64,000 bases of DNA from Corynebacterium casei LMG S-19264 (GTDB taxonomy: Bacteria; Actinomycetota; Actinomycetes; Mycobacteriales; Mycobacteriaceae): positions 2,398,009 to 2,462,008 of the forward strand of contig NZ_CP004350.1 of the NCBI RefSeq assembly GCF_000550785.1, in the 5' to 3' direction. Both the position numbers and the translations under genes were made by a program. Below are positions 9,417-18,046 of the stretch, one piece after another; position 1 is the first letter of the stretch; each line of letters opens with the position of its first letter. Under the pieces are notes generated by a model, which was not told the DNA's origin, ran no database searches, and saw only the letters and a list, made by a program, of their open reading frames with translations.

Positions 9417-9475
9417 AGGGGCCAGTCAAAGGAGTTCTCGCACTAAGTGCGGTTGCTTTGGCTGGCCCCTTTTCC
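9417..9475 (+). terminator. Terminator after the Gly-rich protein gene
   Basis: A long stem AGGGGCCAGTCAAAG (9417-9431) pairs with CTTTGGCTGGCCCCT (9456-9470) and ends in a TTTT run. The loop contains a small inner hairpin (CGCACTAAGTGCG). Confidence 0.92.
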
Positions 9476-9504
9476 GTTGTCATTTTCGGCGTATCCTCGT
9501 GGCC

Positions 9505-10368
9505 ATGACCGAACACCAATCAACATCAGAATTTGATCCCTCAATTGTCCCAGTCGTTGAACTCAACGATGGCAACACCATTCCGCAACTGGGCTACGGC
9601 GTATTCAAGGTTCCACCCGAGGACACCGAAGCACTGGTTGCTGAAGCCTTGAAGGTGGGCTACCGCCATATAGATACCGCTGCCATCTACGGCAATGAAG
9701 AAGGCGTTGGCGCAGCTATCGCTAAATCGGACGTTCCACGCGAGGAGCTGTTCATCACCACCAAGCTATGGAATGATCGCCATGAAGACGTGGAAGCAGC
9801 ACTGCAGGAATCCTTGGACAAGCTGGGCTTGGACTACGTTGACTTGTACCTCATCCACTGGCCATCGACCAGCACCGGCAACTTCAAAGCCGCTTGGAAG
9901 GGCTTGGAGCAGGCGAAAGAACAAGGCCTGGCCAAGTCCATCGGCGTTGCGAACTTCACCGTTAAAAACCTGGAAGATTTGGAGATGGTCTCCAAGATTC
10001 GCCCCGCTGTCAACCAGATTGAGCTGCACCCTTACTTCGCACGTTGGAAAGAAATCGACGCCGGTCGTGTGCATGGCACCAAGGTTGAGTCCTGGGGACC
10101 ACTGGGGCAAAACAAGACTGACTTGTTGGAAAACGAAGACATCCTCGCAGCAGCAGAGGCACACTCAAAGACCCCTGCGCAGATTGTTCTACGCTGGCAC
10201 CTGCAGAACAACGTCATCGTCTTCCCAAAGACCGCTACCCCATCGCGTATGCGTGAGAACTTTGACATCTTTGACTTTGAACTCACGGATGCTGAAATGC
10301 TCGCCATCAATGACTTGGACTTGGGCGAAGAAGGGCGTGTCGGCAGTGACCCGGATGAATTTAGCTAA
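9505..10368 (+). CDS. Aldo/keto reductase
   Basis: A cytoplasmic NADPH-dependent carbonyl reductase of the AKR superfamily (2,5-diketo-gluconate reductase-like); the substrate cannot be told. The catalytic tetrad is visible at Asp57, Tyr62, Lys87 and His118 (HIDTA, IYGNE, TTKLW, LIHWP). The C-terminal cofactor region includes FPKTATPSRMREN. The ATG at 9505 is preferred over the GTG two codons upstream (9499); neither has an obvious ribosome binding site, so a leaderless or short-leader mRNA is possible. It converges with rpiB on a shared terminator. Length (287 residues) is normal. Confidence 0.9.
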   Translation: MTEHQSTSEFDPSIVPVVELNDGNTIPQLGYGVFKVPPEDTEALVAEALKVGYRHIDTAAIYGNEEGVGAAIAKSDVPREELFITTKLWNDRHEDVEAALQESLDKLGLDYVDLYLIHWPSTSTGNFKAAWKGLEQAKEQGLAKSIGVANFTVKNLEDLEMVSKIRPAVNQIELHPYFARWKEIDAGRVHGTKVESWGPLGQNKTDLLENEDILAAAEAHSKTPAQIVLRWHLQNNVIVFPKTATPSRMRENFDIFDFELTDAEMLAINDLDLGEEGRVGSDPDEFS

Positions 10369-10406
10369 GCCCTAAACGCCCCAAACGTTAGGCATCGGCA
10401 AGCAAA

Positions 10407-10452
10407 TGCCCACAAGCTACTCTTTCACGAGTGCTTGTGGGCAATAGTTTTT
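10407..10452. terminator. Bidirectional terminator between the aldo/keto reductase gene and rpiB
   Basis: A perfect 11-bp stem TGCCCACAAGC / GCTTGTGGGCA (10407-10417, 10433-10443) is followed by ATAGTTTTT on the + strand and by a TTTGCTTGCC stretch on the minus strand. The two flanking genes converge on it. Confidence 0.85.
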
Positions 10453-10468
10453 AGTTGTGAGTTAAACC

Positions 10469-10951
10469 TTAGGCTTCAGGTGCCTCAGGAACCTCAGGGG
10501 CAATGTTGGTGCGCTCATATTCGGCAAGGATGTCAATGCGGCGCTGGTGGCGCTCAGCCTGGGACCATTCCTGGTCAATGAAAGCGTCCACGATGGCCAA
10601 GGCTTCCTCGGCGGAATGCATGCGTCCACCGATACCGATGAGTTGAGCGTTGTTGTGCTCACGGGCAAGGCGGGCGGTCTCAGGAGACCACGCCAACGCA
10701 CAACGTGCGCCCTTGACCTTGTTGGCAGCAATCTGCTCACCATTGCCGGAACCACCCAGCACGATGCCCAAAGAACCTGGATCATTGACGGTTCGCTGTG
10801 CGGCTTCAATACAAAACGCTGGGTAGTCATCCTCAGCGTCATAAACATGTGCGCCACAGTCATAAACGTCGTGGCCCTGGCTGGTCAGGTGTTCTTTAAT
10901 GAGATTCTTGGTCTCGAACCCTGCGTGATCTGCTCCTAAGTAAACGCGCAT
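10469..10951 (-). CDS. rpiB: Ribose-5-phosphate isomerase B
   Basis: Interconverts ribose 5-phosphate and ribulose 5-phosphate in the pentose phosphate pathway. The protein starts MRVYLGADHAG, the RpiB signature, and has GGSGNGEQ at 66-73. Glu72 stands where many other RpiB enzymes have the catalytic Cys, the pattern of the actinobacterial type. The ATG at 10951 was chosen over an upstream ATG at 10978 because family similarity begins there. A TAGTAT hexamer ends 7 nt upstream and no Shine-Dalgarno is seen, so the transcript may be leaderless. The tail is Glu/Pro/Ala-rich (PEVPEAPEA). Confidence 0.93.
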   Translation of the reverse strand: MRVYLGADHAGFETKNLIKEHLTSQGHDVYDCGAHVYDAEDDYPAFCIEAAQRTVNDPGSLGIVLGGSGNGEQIAANKVKGARCALAWSPETARLAREHNNAQLIGIGGRMHSAEEALAIVDAFIDQEWSQAERHQRRIDILAEYERTNIAPEVPEAPEA

Positions 10952-10999
10952 GCGACCAATACTAACAATGAAATGCATGCGCGTTGAGCAAAGTCAGAA

Positions 11000-11623
11000 T
11001 TACTTGTTGCTGACCTGTGGCATTTCGGTTCGGGAGCGTTTGATTTCGAAGAAGTAAGGGTACTCGGACAAGCGAACTGCCGCGTCGAAGATTTCGCCAG
11101 CTTCTTCGCCGGTTGGGATGCGGGTGATAACTGGGCCGAAGAATGCGGTGTCGCCCAGCTTGATCACTGGGGTGCCTACCTCGTCACCAACGGAGTTGAT
11201 GCCTTCGTTGTGGAATGCGCGCAGTGCTTCATCAGCGTCCTCGGTGTTGGCAACCTCAGCGTAGGAAGCATCCAGGCCAGCTTCTGCGAGAGCTTCCTTA
11301 ATCAGCTCATCATAGGCGCCGTAGCCGGTCTTGCCGCCCTGCTCTTCACCATGAACCTTGTTGCCCATGATGGTGTAAAGCTCATCAACCTTGTTTGGTT
11401 CATCAGTAGCAACCTTGGCGAATACACGAGCAGGCCCCCAAGCCGCCTTCATCCCGTTGGTGTAGTTTTCCGGCAGGTCACGACCATCATTGAGGACAGC
11501 GAGAGACATTGGAACGAATTCGACGGTGATGTCGCGAACTTTCTCTACTTCCTTAATCCAGCGGGAAGTAGCCCACGCGAATGGGCAAGTTACATCGAAC
11601 CAAAATTTCACAGACTGAGACAC
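11000..11623 (-). CDS. DsbA-family protein related to mycothiol-dependent reductase Rv2466c, monothiol motif
   Basis: A thioredoxin-fold protein of 207 residues closely resembling M. tuberculosis Rv2466c along its length (for example MSLAVLN, AWGP, GTPVI, FFGP, YPYFFELKR-like regions). Rv2466c uses a CPWC motif with mycothiol. Here the motif is Cys13-Pro-Phe-Ala, so only the N-terminal Cys remains. This suggests glutaredoxin-like monothiol chemistry or a changed function. The start is GTG with AGGAG upstream. It is divergent from pepN, the same neighbourhood as in Mycobacterium. Confidence 0.88.
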   Translation of the reverse strand: MSQSVKFWFDVTCPFAWATSRWIKEVEKVRDITVEFVPMSLAVLNDGRDLPENYTNGMKAAWGPARVFAKVATDEPNKVDELYTIMGNKVHGEEQGGKTGYGAYDELIKEALAEAGLDASYAEVANTEDADEALRAFHNEGINSVGDEVGTPVIKLGDTAFFGPVITRIPTGEEAGEIFDAAVRLSEYPYFFEIKRSRTEMPQVSNK

Positions 11624-11713
11624 GGGTTAAACTCCTATGCATAAGATGTATGTTGTCGCCTTGTACAACTTCCGAGCATAACTTTTAATTCCACCGAAGG
11701 AGCGTTACTTTTT

Positions 11714-14242
11714 ATGACCTCTGTAAACCTCACCCATGATGAGGCCCAGCACCGTTCAACATTGATCAGTGTCTCCCACTATGACGTTGAATTGGACTTG
11801 CGGGAGGAGAAGCAGTTCACCTCGCACACCACCGTGAAGTTTGAGGCTACCGCCACCGGATCCACCTTCATTGACTTGCGCGCGGATGAAATTGTGGAAG
11901 CCCGCCTCAACGGCGTGCCGGTTCCTCTGGACGCCTACAACCCAACTTATGGCGTCGCGCTGTCGGGTTTGGAGGTTGCAGAGTATGAGCTGAAGGTAAC
12001 CGCCAAGATTTCCTATTCGCGCACGGGTGAGGGTCTGCACCGCTTTGTGGATCCGGTAGATGACAACGTGTATCTCTACACTCAGTTTGAGACCGCGGAT
12101 GCCAAGCGCGTATTCGCCTGCTTTGACCAGCCGGACATGAAGGCCACCTACTCGTTGACTTTCCACACCCCAAGTCAGTGGAAGGTCATCACCAACTCCC
12201 CTGTTACCCGTGAGGGCGACACGTGGCGTGCGACAGTGGATACTCCGCTGTCCACCTACCTCATCGCACTGTGCGCGGGTCCTTATTATGAGGTCACCGA
12301 TACGTGGAAGGGTGCGCTCGCCGCACATCCTGAAGGCCAGCCGGCCGCGCAGTTGGAGGTCCCACTGGGCCTGTACTGCCGTGCTTCTTTGGCTGAGCAC
12401 ATGGACGCGGAGCGTTTGTTCACGGAGACCAAGCAGGGCTTTGATTTCTACCACGCAAACTTTGGCTTCGCTTATCCCTTTGGCAAGTATGACCAGATTT
12501 TCGTGCCGGAGTTCAACGCGGGCGCCATGGAAAACGCTGGTTGCGTGACCATCCGTGATGAGTATGTCTTCTCTTCCCAGGCCACCCATTACATGTATGA
12601 GCGCCGCGCGGACACCATCCTGCACGAGTTGGCCCACATGTGGTTCGGTGACCTGGTCACCATGAAGTGGTGGGATGACCTGTGGCTCAATGAGTCGTTT
12701 GCCACCTGGGCTGCGGCTATCTCGCAGGCGGAAAGCACTGAGTACGACACCGCGTGGGTAACTTTCGCCAACGTGGAGAAGTCCTGGGCTTACCAGCAGG
12801 ATCAGCTTCCTACCACGCACCCAATCTCCACGGATGCTTCCGATATTGAGACCGTGGAGCAGAACTTCGACGGCATCACTTATGCCAAGGGCGCTTCGGT
12901 GTTGAAGCAGCTGCAGGCTTATGTCGGCCGTGAGAATTTCTTCGCGGGCGTTCGCCGCCACTTCAGCAAGCACGCGTGGGGCAACGCAACGTTCAATGAC
13001 CTATTGGGTCACTTGGAGGATGCATCGGGGCGCGATTTGTCCTTCTGGGCTGCGGAATGGCTCAAGACGACTGGTGTGAACACGCTGTCTGCTGAGACCG
13101 AGCAGGAAGGCGGCAAGTACACTTCCTTCGCCGTGCAGCAGTCCGGTGACACGCTGCGCACCCACCGCATCGCCGTAGGTTTGTACCGCCTAGAAGACGG
13201 CAAAGTTAGCCGTTTTAAGCAGGTAGAGGTAGATATCTCTGGTGAGCGCACAGAGATCCCAGAGCTCGCAGGCGCCGAGGTTGCAGAGCTAGTTTTGCTT
13301 AACGATGATGACTTGACCTACACCCTTCTAGAATTTGACCCAGAAACCGTGGAGTTTGTGGTCAACAACATTGACAAGATTGCGGACCCGATGGCGCGCA
13401 CTCTGTGCTGGTCCACCGCGTGGGAGATGACTCGCGCTGGCACTATGCGCGCCCGCGACTTCGCGCAGCTGGTTGCCCGCGGTTTGTCTGCAGAAACTGA
13501 GCTGGCTGTGCTGGAGCGTATCTGCAACCAGGCGATTACTGCGGTTGATACCTACGCCGATCCGCAGTGGGCACAGGCCGAAGGTTTCGCATTGCTTGCC
13601 GATGCCTTCTTGGCCGAAGCGTCCGCTGCCGATGACAATGGAGCGGGCAACCGCTCCATTGTGTTCAAGCAGGCTTTGACCAAGATCGACTTGAATGAAG
13701 CGGCGCGTGACTACCTGGTTGAGCTGCGCGCTAGCTCCGATGACAAGGCACTGCGCTGGAAGGCGCTGGCGGCTTTGGTTGCCAACGGCGCCATCGACGA
13801 TGTCGAGGCCCTCGTTGCTCAGGAGCTCGAAGCAGACAACACCGCTTCTGGCTACCAGGCATCCTTGCGTGCACTGGCTGCGTTTAATTCAGATGAGAAC
13901 AAGCGCGCTGTCTGGGATGAAATCATGTCCCTGCAGTTGTCCAATCTGGAACTGCGCCACAAGCTGGAGGGCCTGACCATGTCCGGCTCGGAAAAGCACT
14001 TGATCTTTGCGCCGGACGAGTACTTCGCCAACGCACAGAAGGTCTGGGACGCCGGTTCTAGCGAGATTGCGCTGGGCACCATCCAGGGTCTGTACCCATC
14101 CTGGAATGTTTCCCAGGAGACCATCGATGCCACCGATAAGTTCTTAGAAAACGAACTTCCGAGCGGCCTGCGTCGTGCAGTTACCGAAGAGCGTGACCGT
14201 TTAGCGCGTGCGCTGCGCAACCGCGCTATCGACGCCCAGTAG
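11714..14242 (+). CDS. pepN: Aminopeptidase N (M1 family zinc metallopeptidase)
   Basis: Removes N-terminal residues from peptides in the cytoplasm. The 842-residue protein has the substrate-binding GAMEN at 270-274 and the zinc site HELAH at 304-308 with Glu327 (LWLNESFATW) as third ligand. The N-terminal beta domain is at about 15-200 and the C-terminal ERAP1-like helical domain at about 520-842. GAAGGAG precedes the ATG. Its last 17 bp overlap the 3' end of the convergent SdpI-like gene. Confidence 0.97.
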   Translation: MTSVNLTHDEAQHRSTLISVSHYDVELDLREEKQFTSHTTVKFEATATGSTFIDLRADEIVEARLNGVPVPLDAYNPTYGVALSGLEVAEYELKVTAKISYSRTGEGLHRFVDPVDDNVYLYTQFETADAKRVFACFDQPDMKATYSLTFHTPSQWKVITNSPVTREGDTWRATVDTPLSTYLIALCAGPYYEVTDTWKGALAAHPEGQPAAQLEVPLGLYCRASLAEHMDAERLFTETKQGFDFYHANFGFAYPFGKYDQIFVPEFNAGAMENAGCVTIRDEYVFSSQATHYMYERRADTILHELAHMWFGDLVTMKWWDDLWLNESFATWAAAISQAESTEYDTAWVTFANVEKSWAYQQDQLPTTHPISTDASDIETVEQNFDGITYAKGASVLKQLQAYVGRENFFAGVRRHFSKHAWGNATFNDLLGHLEDASGRDLSFWAAEWLKTTGVNTLSAETEQEGGKYTSFAVQQSGDTLRTHRIAVGLYRLEDGKVSRFKQVEVDISGERTEIPELAGAEVAELVLLNDDDLTYTLLEFDPETVEFVVNNIDKIADPMARTLCWSTAWEMTRAGTMRARDFAQLVARGLSAETELAVLERICNQAITAVDTYADPQWAQAEGFALLADAFLAEASAADDNGAGNRSIVFKQALTKIDLNEAARDYLVELRASSDDKALRWKALAALVANGAIDDVEALVAQELEADNTASGYQASLRALAAFNSDENKRAVWDEIMSLQLSNLELRHKLEGLTMSGSEKHLIFAPDEYFANAQKVWDAGSSEIALGTIQGLYPSWNVSQETIDATDKFLENELPSGLRRAVTEERDRLARALRNRAIDAQ

Positions 14243-14588
14243 AGCTTTTATAGATGCGGGTGGCCATCTCCGAGGCCCTGCTCTTAGCAGCAAGATAAAG
14301 CAGGGCCACCCACGCCAGACCGCAGAGTGTGACCGTTAAACTTACGGTCACACTCTGCGCAGGAATGAGCAATAGGATAGCTCCAGCAATCTCCGCGCCG
14401 AGTCCTGCGAACATAACAGTCAAACCGACGCTGGCATGGCTGTGCTTCCACACCGCGTCAGAAACCATCGTGTCTTCGGTACGAAAACCCCAGGTTGAGC
14501 CTAATTGCAGGCGCTTTTTGCGCATCTGCAGCCCGTTGAACATCAACGCGATTCCGACAATAAACAGCGCAAGCGCAGTGATAATCAC
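14226..14588 (-). CDS. SdpI-family small membrane protein
   Basis: A 120-residue membrane protein with three hydrophobic segments (about 2-20, 52-74, 80-100). Between the first two it has the SdpI-like stretch GSTWGFRTEDT-VSDAVWKHSH, comparable to the WGIRTP...VWRKTH pattern of SdpI/YhfL-like proteins. In Bacillus SdpI gives immunity to a secreted killing factor; no such toxin gene is nearby, so the role here is unknown. The likely start is GTG. It converges with and overlaps pepN by 17 bp. Confidence 0.75.
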   Translation of the reverse strand: MIITALALFIVGIALMFNGLQMRKKRLQLGSTWGFRTEDTMVSDAVWKHSHASVGLTVMFAGLGAEIAGAILLLIPAQSVTVSLTVTLCGLAWVALLYLAAKSRASEMATRIYKSSTGRR

Positions 14589-14622
14589 GAGTATCTGTCC
14601 TTGTTCCTAGCCCGGACCGCAG

Positions 14623-15324
14623 TTAATTGCGGTCCGCGAGTTCGATCCGCGGACGAACCTGAACCTCAGTCAGCTGCGTTGTTGGACCCGCATCAATCAC
14701 GGCGCGGATAGCTTTAGCTACTTCCACTGGGGCAATCACGTGGCTCTTATCGTAGTTACCATTGAGCCCTTGGAACATCGCGGTGTCCGTTGGCCCCGGC
14801 GCGATGGTGCTCACACGAATGTCGTGTTCAGACTTCCGGAGGCCATCAGCAAGCGCATAAAGCGCGTGCTTTGTTGCGGCGTAAACGACGTTGTCCCCGA
14901 ATCCACCACGGCCGGCGCCAGAGTTGATAAAGATTGCGGTGCCTTCTGCCGCCCGCAGTCCTGGTAGCAGCACGCGGGTCAGTTCAGCTGGAACATGCAC
15001 GTTAAGGTCCATGTGCGAACGCCAATCTTCTACCCGCGCCGTTTCAACGGAGAAAGCATTCGCAATCGCAGCTGCGTTAACCAGCACATCGACGCGTTCA
15101 AGCGCCGGCAGAACTGATTCCATCGATTCCAGCTCATTAACCAAATCAACTTCGACAGCGGTAACTGCCTCGCCGTGCGCGGCCACGAGTTCTTCAAGCT
15201 TCGCTTTATCGCGGCCCAAAGCATAAACATGGTGGTCAGCTACCAAATTGGCAACAATCTCCACACCCATGCCGCCGGTAGCGCCTGTAACAACAGCAAT
15301 CTTAGATTCTTGTACTTCAGTCAT
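14623..15324 (-). CDS. Short-chain dehydrogenase/reductase
   Basis: A classical-type SDR. The Rossmann motif TGATGGMG is at 13-20 and NAAA (in place of NNAG) is at 84-87. Ser135 and Tyr148-xxx-Lys152 complete the catalytic set (YAATK). It is likely an NADP-dependent alcohol or keto reductase in the cytoplasm; the substrate is unknown. The ATG at 15324 (MTEVQ) is preferred to an in-frame upstream start at 15369 because GTAGAGG precedes it and the Rossmann fold then begins at residue 8. It lies downstream of metB, separated by a terminator. Confidence 0.9.
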   Translation of the reverse strand: MTEVQESKIAVVTGATGGMGVEIVANLVADHHVYALGRDKAKLEELVAAHGEAVTAVEVDLVNELESMESVLPALERVDVLVNAAAIANAFSVETARVEDWRSHMDLNVHVPAELTRVLLPGLRAAEGTAIFINSGAGRGGFGDNVVYAATKHALYALADGLRKSEHDIRVSTIAPGPTDTAMFQGLNGNYDKSHVIAPVEVAKAIRAVIDAGPTTQLTEVQVRPRIELADRN

Positions 15325-15352
15325 GGCCTCTACCCTATCTAGGAAAAGGCAA

Positions 15353-15385
15353 AAGCTGCGATAGACCACATAGCTATCGCAGCTT
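15353..15385 (-). terminator. Terminator of metB
   Basis: A perfect 12-bp stem AAGCTGCGATAG / CTATCGCAGCTT (15353-15364, 15374-15385) is followed on the minus strand by TTGCCTTTTCC. It lies between metB and the SDR gene. Confidence 0.85.
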
Positions 15386-15402
15386 CTGGCAACTTAAAGG
15401 AT

Positions 15403-16566
15403 TTAATCCAAGTCGTCGAGTGCTTGCTCGAAGTCGGCGAGAAGGTCTTCAACATCCTCAATACCGATGGAAATACGAACCAAGTCAGTCGGTGGAACCA
15501 GCTCGGAGCCTTCCGCCGATACGTGCGTCATCTTCTCTGGGTGCTCAATGAGCGATTCCACACCACCGAGGGATTCCGCCAAACACACCAGGCGAGTGTT
15601 CAAACAGACCTGGCGTGCGTGGTCTTCTTTGTGGAAGCGCACGGACATCATGCCGCCGAAGCCTCGCATCTGCTTCGCTGCCAGCTCATGGCCTGGATGA
15701 TCCGGCAGACCTGGGTACAGCACCTGCTTAACCTCTGGACGTGACTGCAGATACTCCGCTACCTGCTGCGCGTTAGTGCAATGGCGCTCCATACGCACAG
15801 CCAAGGTCTTAATGCCGCGCGCGGTGAGATAAGCATCGAAAGGCGAAGAAACTGCGCCAACGCAGCCCTGGAAGTACAGCAGGCGCTCATCCACCTGCTC
15901 ATCATTAGTCACTACTGCGCCGCCTAGGACGTCCGAGTGTCCGCCCAAGTACTTGGTGGTTGAATGCAGAACATAATCCGCACCCAAAGACAGCGGGTTT
16001 TGCAGGTACGGAGTTGCAAAGGTGCTGTCTACAACAACCTGTGCGTGCTGCTTGATGGCAACAACACCTTCAATATCGGTCACGGTCAACGCCGGGTTGG
16101 TTGGGGTTTCCAGCCAGATCAGCTTCGTATTCGGACGAATTGCCGCAGCAACTGCATCCAAATCAGAGGTGTCAACGATGGACAGCTCCAAGCCCCACTC
16201 GCCGTAGTCATTATTAAGCAGGCGGTAGGTGCCGCCATAAGCGTCATTGCCCAAGATAACGTGGTCGCCGGGGCGTACCAGGATACGAATCAAAGCATCC
16301 GTCGCTGCCATACCGGAAGCAAATACGCGGGCATACTTAGCGTCCTCTAATGCCGCCAAGGTGTGCTCCAAAGAGCGCACGGTTGGGTTGGCCACGCGGC
16401 CATACTCAAAGCCACCGCGCAGATCCGCAAGACCATTCTGCGCGAAAGTTGTCGACGCATAGATCGGGACGTTGATGGAGCCCATGTGCTCATCTGGTTC
16501 CCACCCTGCGTGGATAGCGCGGGAGTTAAACCCACTAGCAAGTTCGCGCTTGGTTTTTCCAGACAT
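15403..16566 (-). CDS. metB: Cystathionine gamma-synthase
   Basis: A PLP enzyme of transsulfuration that joins cysteine with an O-acylated homoserine (O-acetylhomoserine in corynebacteria) to give cystathionine for methionine synthesis. The 387-residue protein shows the Cys/Met-metabolism PLP signature with Lys205 in HSTTKYLGGH, the YGRVANPT substrate loop and Asp180 (VVDSTFATP). The ATG at 16566 is two codons inside a longer frame and matches family starts. The 423-bp divergent region holds a perfect McbR-type palindrome (16906-16921) and a half-site near the gene (16622-16637). These suggest control by the methionine/cysteine repressor. Confidence 0.94.
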   Translation of the reverse strand: MSGKTKRELASGFNSRAIHAGWEPDEHMGSINVPIYASTTFAQNGLADLRGGFEYGRVANPTVRSLEHTLAALEDAKYARVFASGMAATDALIRILVRPGDHVILGNDAYGGTYRLLNNDYGEWGLELSIVDTSDLDAVAAAIRPNTKLIWLETPTNPALTVTDIEGVVAIKQHAQVVVDSTFATPYLQNPLSLGADYVLHSTTKYLGGHSDVLGGAVVTNDEQVDERLLYFQGCVGAVSSPFDAYLTARGIKTLAVRMERHCTNAQQVAEYLQSRPEVKQVLYPGLPDHPGHELAAKQMRGFGGMMSVRFHKEDHARQVCLNTRLVCLAESLGGVESLIEHPEKMTHVSAEGSELVPPTDLVRISIGIEDVEDLLADFEQALDDLD

Positions 16567-16621
16567 GTGCACAATCCTCCAATGATTTAATTCGGCCTTC
16601 TAATACAAACAGTGCCCACTA

Positions 16622-16637
16622 TAGACCAAGCTGTTCA
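16622..16637. promoter_or_regulatory. Candidate McbR half-site close to metB
   Basis: TAGACCAAGCTGTTCA has one perfect TAGAC half and a degenerate second half (GTTCA for GTCTA), 56 bp upstream of metB. It is weak alone but lies where a repressor of metB would bind. Confidence 0.35.
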
Positions 16638-16905
16638 TTTTGCATGACGAATCCCCGAATATTATTCACTTCACAAGACCTGCTCATCTTTTGATTTGCC
16701 ACGGTCGAAGGCGCGCCGGTTTATCTCCCCGCGCGCCAACGACCCACAACCCACAACAAAGCAGGCCGCATACCTGCGACTTTATTGCGTTGAGCTGTGC
16801 TTTCTTTCCTCAAACTAGATGAAACTTTATAGTCTCGCGACTTTCTACACAGGAAAGAATCAGACTGATTTATTACTATTGGGCAGGTACGATAAACGGC
16901 ACGTT

Positions 16906-16921
16906 TAGACCACCCTGTCTA
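16906..16921. promoter_or_regulatory. Perfect McbR-type operator (TAGAC-N6-GTCTA)
   Basis: TAGACCACCCTGTCTA matches the published C. glutamicum McbR consensus exactly, extended to TTAGAC...GTCTAA. McbR represses sulfur amino acid genes and is released by S-adenosylhomocysteine. The site is 68 bp upstream of the mscS-like gene and 340 bp upstream of metB, so which promoter it controls is not settled. Confidence 0.8.
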
Positions 16922-16989
16922 AGCCGTGCAGACTTAGAAACACCAGGCCAGCCCTAGGTTTAAGGCCTGTTAGATTAAAGCGAAAGTTT

Positions 16990-18039
16990 GTGATTACCCT
17001 GACTAATTTCTCATCACTTGCAGATATAGCGACGCTGGCTGCGGCTTCGACTTCTCCAAGTGAAGCCGTTGATAGTGTCTCCAGCTGGTGGTCTGATCCT
17101 CAAACCCAAGAATGGTTGATTAACCGTCCAATTGCTATCGCCCTCATCATTATTGTTGCGCTGATTCTGCACTGGCTCGTGCGACGCCTGATCGGTAAAT
17201 TAGCTCAATCTTCCATCGAGAAGAAGACCATCCGTACCTCCCCCATCGCCAAGCTTGCTCGGCCGGGAGGGAAAAACAAGAAGCAAAAAGAGAAGCAAGA
17301 AAAGCAACTCGAAGCGATTGACAAATCGCACGAGAACCGGCGAATCTCGCGCATTAAAACTCTGGCGAATGTCGCCCGCTCTGCGGCAGCCATCGTGGTG
17401 TGGGGTTGGGCATTCCTAGCCAGCCTTGACCAGGTCGGTGTTAACATCGCTCCGCTGATTGCCTCTGCTGGTGTTCTTGGTGTTGCTCTTGGTTTCGGCG
17501 CGCAATCACTGGTCAAGGACTTCCTGTCCGGTATCTTCATGCTGCTGGAAGACCAGTACGGCATTGGTGACACCATCGACTTGGGCAACGGCATCTTCGG
17601 TGACGTGGAAGAAATCACCCTGCGTATCACCACCGTGCGCGATATTGATGGCGCACTCTGGTACGTCCGCAACGGTGAAATCCTTCAGGTTGCTAACCAC
17701 TCCGACGAATTCTCTGTCGCCCGCGTCCAGGTCCCAGTTGGTCTGTCTAATGACACCGAAAAGGCCTATGAGGTCATTGAAAGCAGCGTGAAGGCTGCCG
17801 CGAAGACGCCAGAAGTTGCCGGTTTGATTCTGGATGAACCAGTAGTCAACGGCGTTACCGACTTCCAGCCGGACTACCTATCCTTCCGTGTTTCCGTGAA
17901 GACACTGCCTGGCTCCCAGTGGGATGTCCAGCGTATTCTGCAGGCACGCGTTCTCAATTCCATGAACGATGCTGGCATTGCTACCCCCTACCCGTATGGT
18001 ATTGGTATCACTGCCCCACAGTTGAAGAAGGACGAGTAA
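16990..18039 (+). CDS. MscS-family mechanosensitive ion channel
   Basis: An inner-membrane channel that opens on membrane tension to release solutes on osmotic downshock. The 349-residue protein has hydrophobic segments at about 47-68 and 128-148, then the pore helix region GVNIAPLIASAGVLG and GFGAQSLVKDF (about 150-180) typical of MscS. The beta domain with GDVEEITLRIT and the C-terminal mixed domain follow. A Lys/Glu-rich cytoplasmic insert lies at about 93-115. The start is GTG. It is followed 7 bp later by glbO, so the two form an operon. Confidence 0.93.
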   Translation: MITLTNFSSLADIATLAAASTSPSEAVDSVSSWWSDPQTQEWLINRPIAIALIIIVALILHWLVRRLIGKLAQSSIEKKTIRTSPIAKLARPGGKNKKQKEKQEKQLEAIDKSHENRRISRIKTLANVARSAAAIVVWGWAFLASLDQVGVNIAPLIASAGVLGVALGFGAQSLVKDFLSGIFMLLEDQYGIGDTIDLGNGIFGDVEEITLRITTVRDIDGALWYVRNGEILQVANHSDEFSVARVQVPVGLSNDTEKAYEVIESSVKAAAKTPEVAGLILDEPVVNGVTDFQPDYLSFRVSVKTLPGSQWDVQRILQARVLNSMNDAGIATPYPYGIGITAPQLKKDE

Positions 18040-18046
18040 GTAACTC

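Noticed and set aside
11756..12973. A 405-codon minus-strand frame opposite pepN
   Set aside because: It lies wholly inside pepN, whose catalytic motifs are intact, and its translation shows no domain. Long antisense frames are expected at this codon bias.
14613..14636. A 9-bp hairpin (CGGACCGCA / TGCGGTCCG) at the 3' end of the SDR gene as terminator
   Set aside because: It overlaps the last codons and has no T-run on the minus strand side, so terminator function is not supported.
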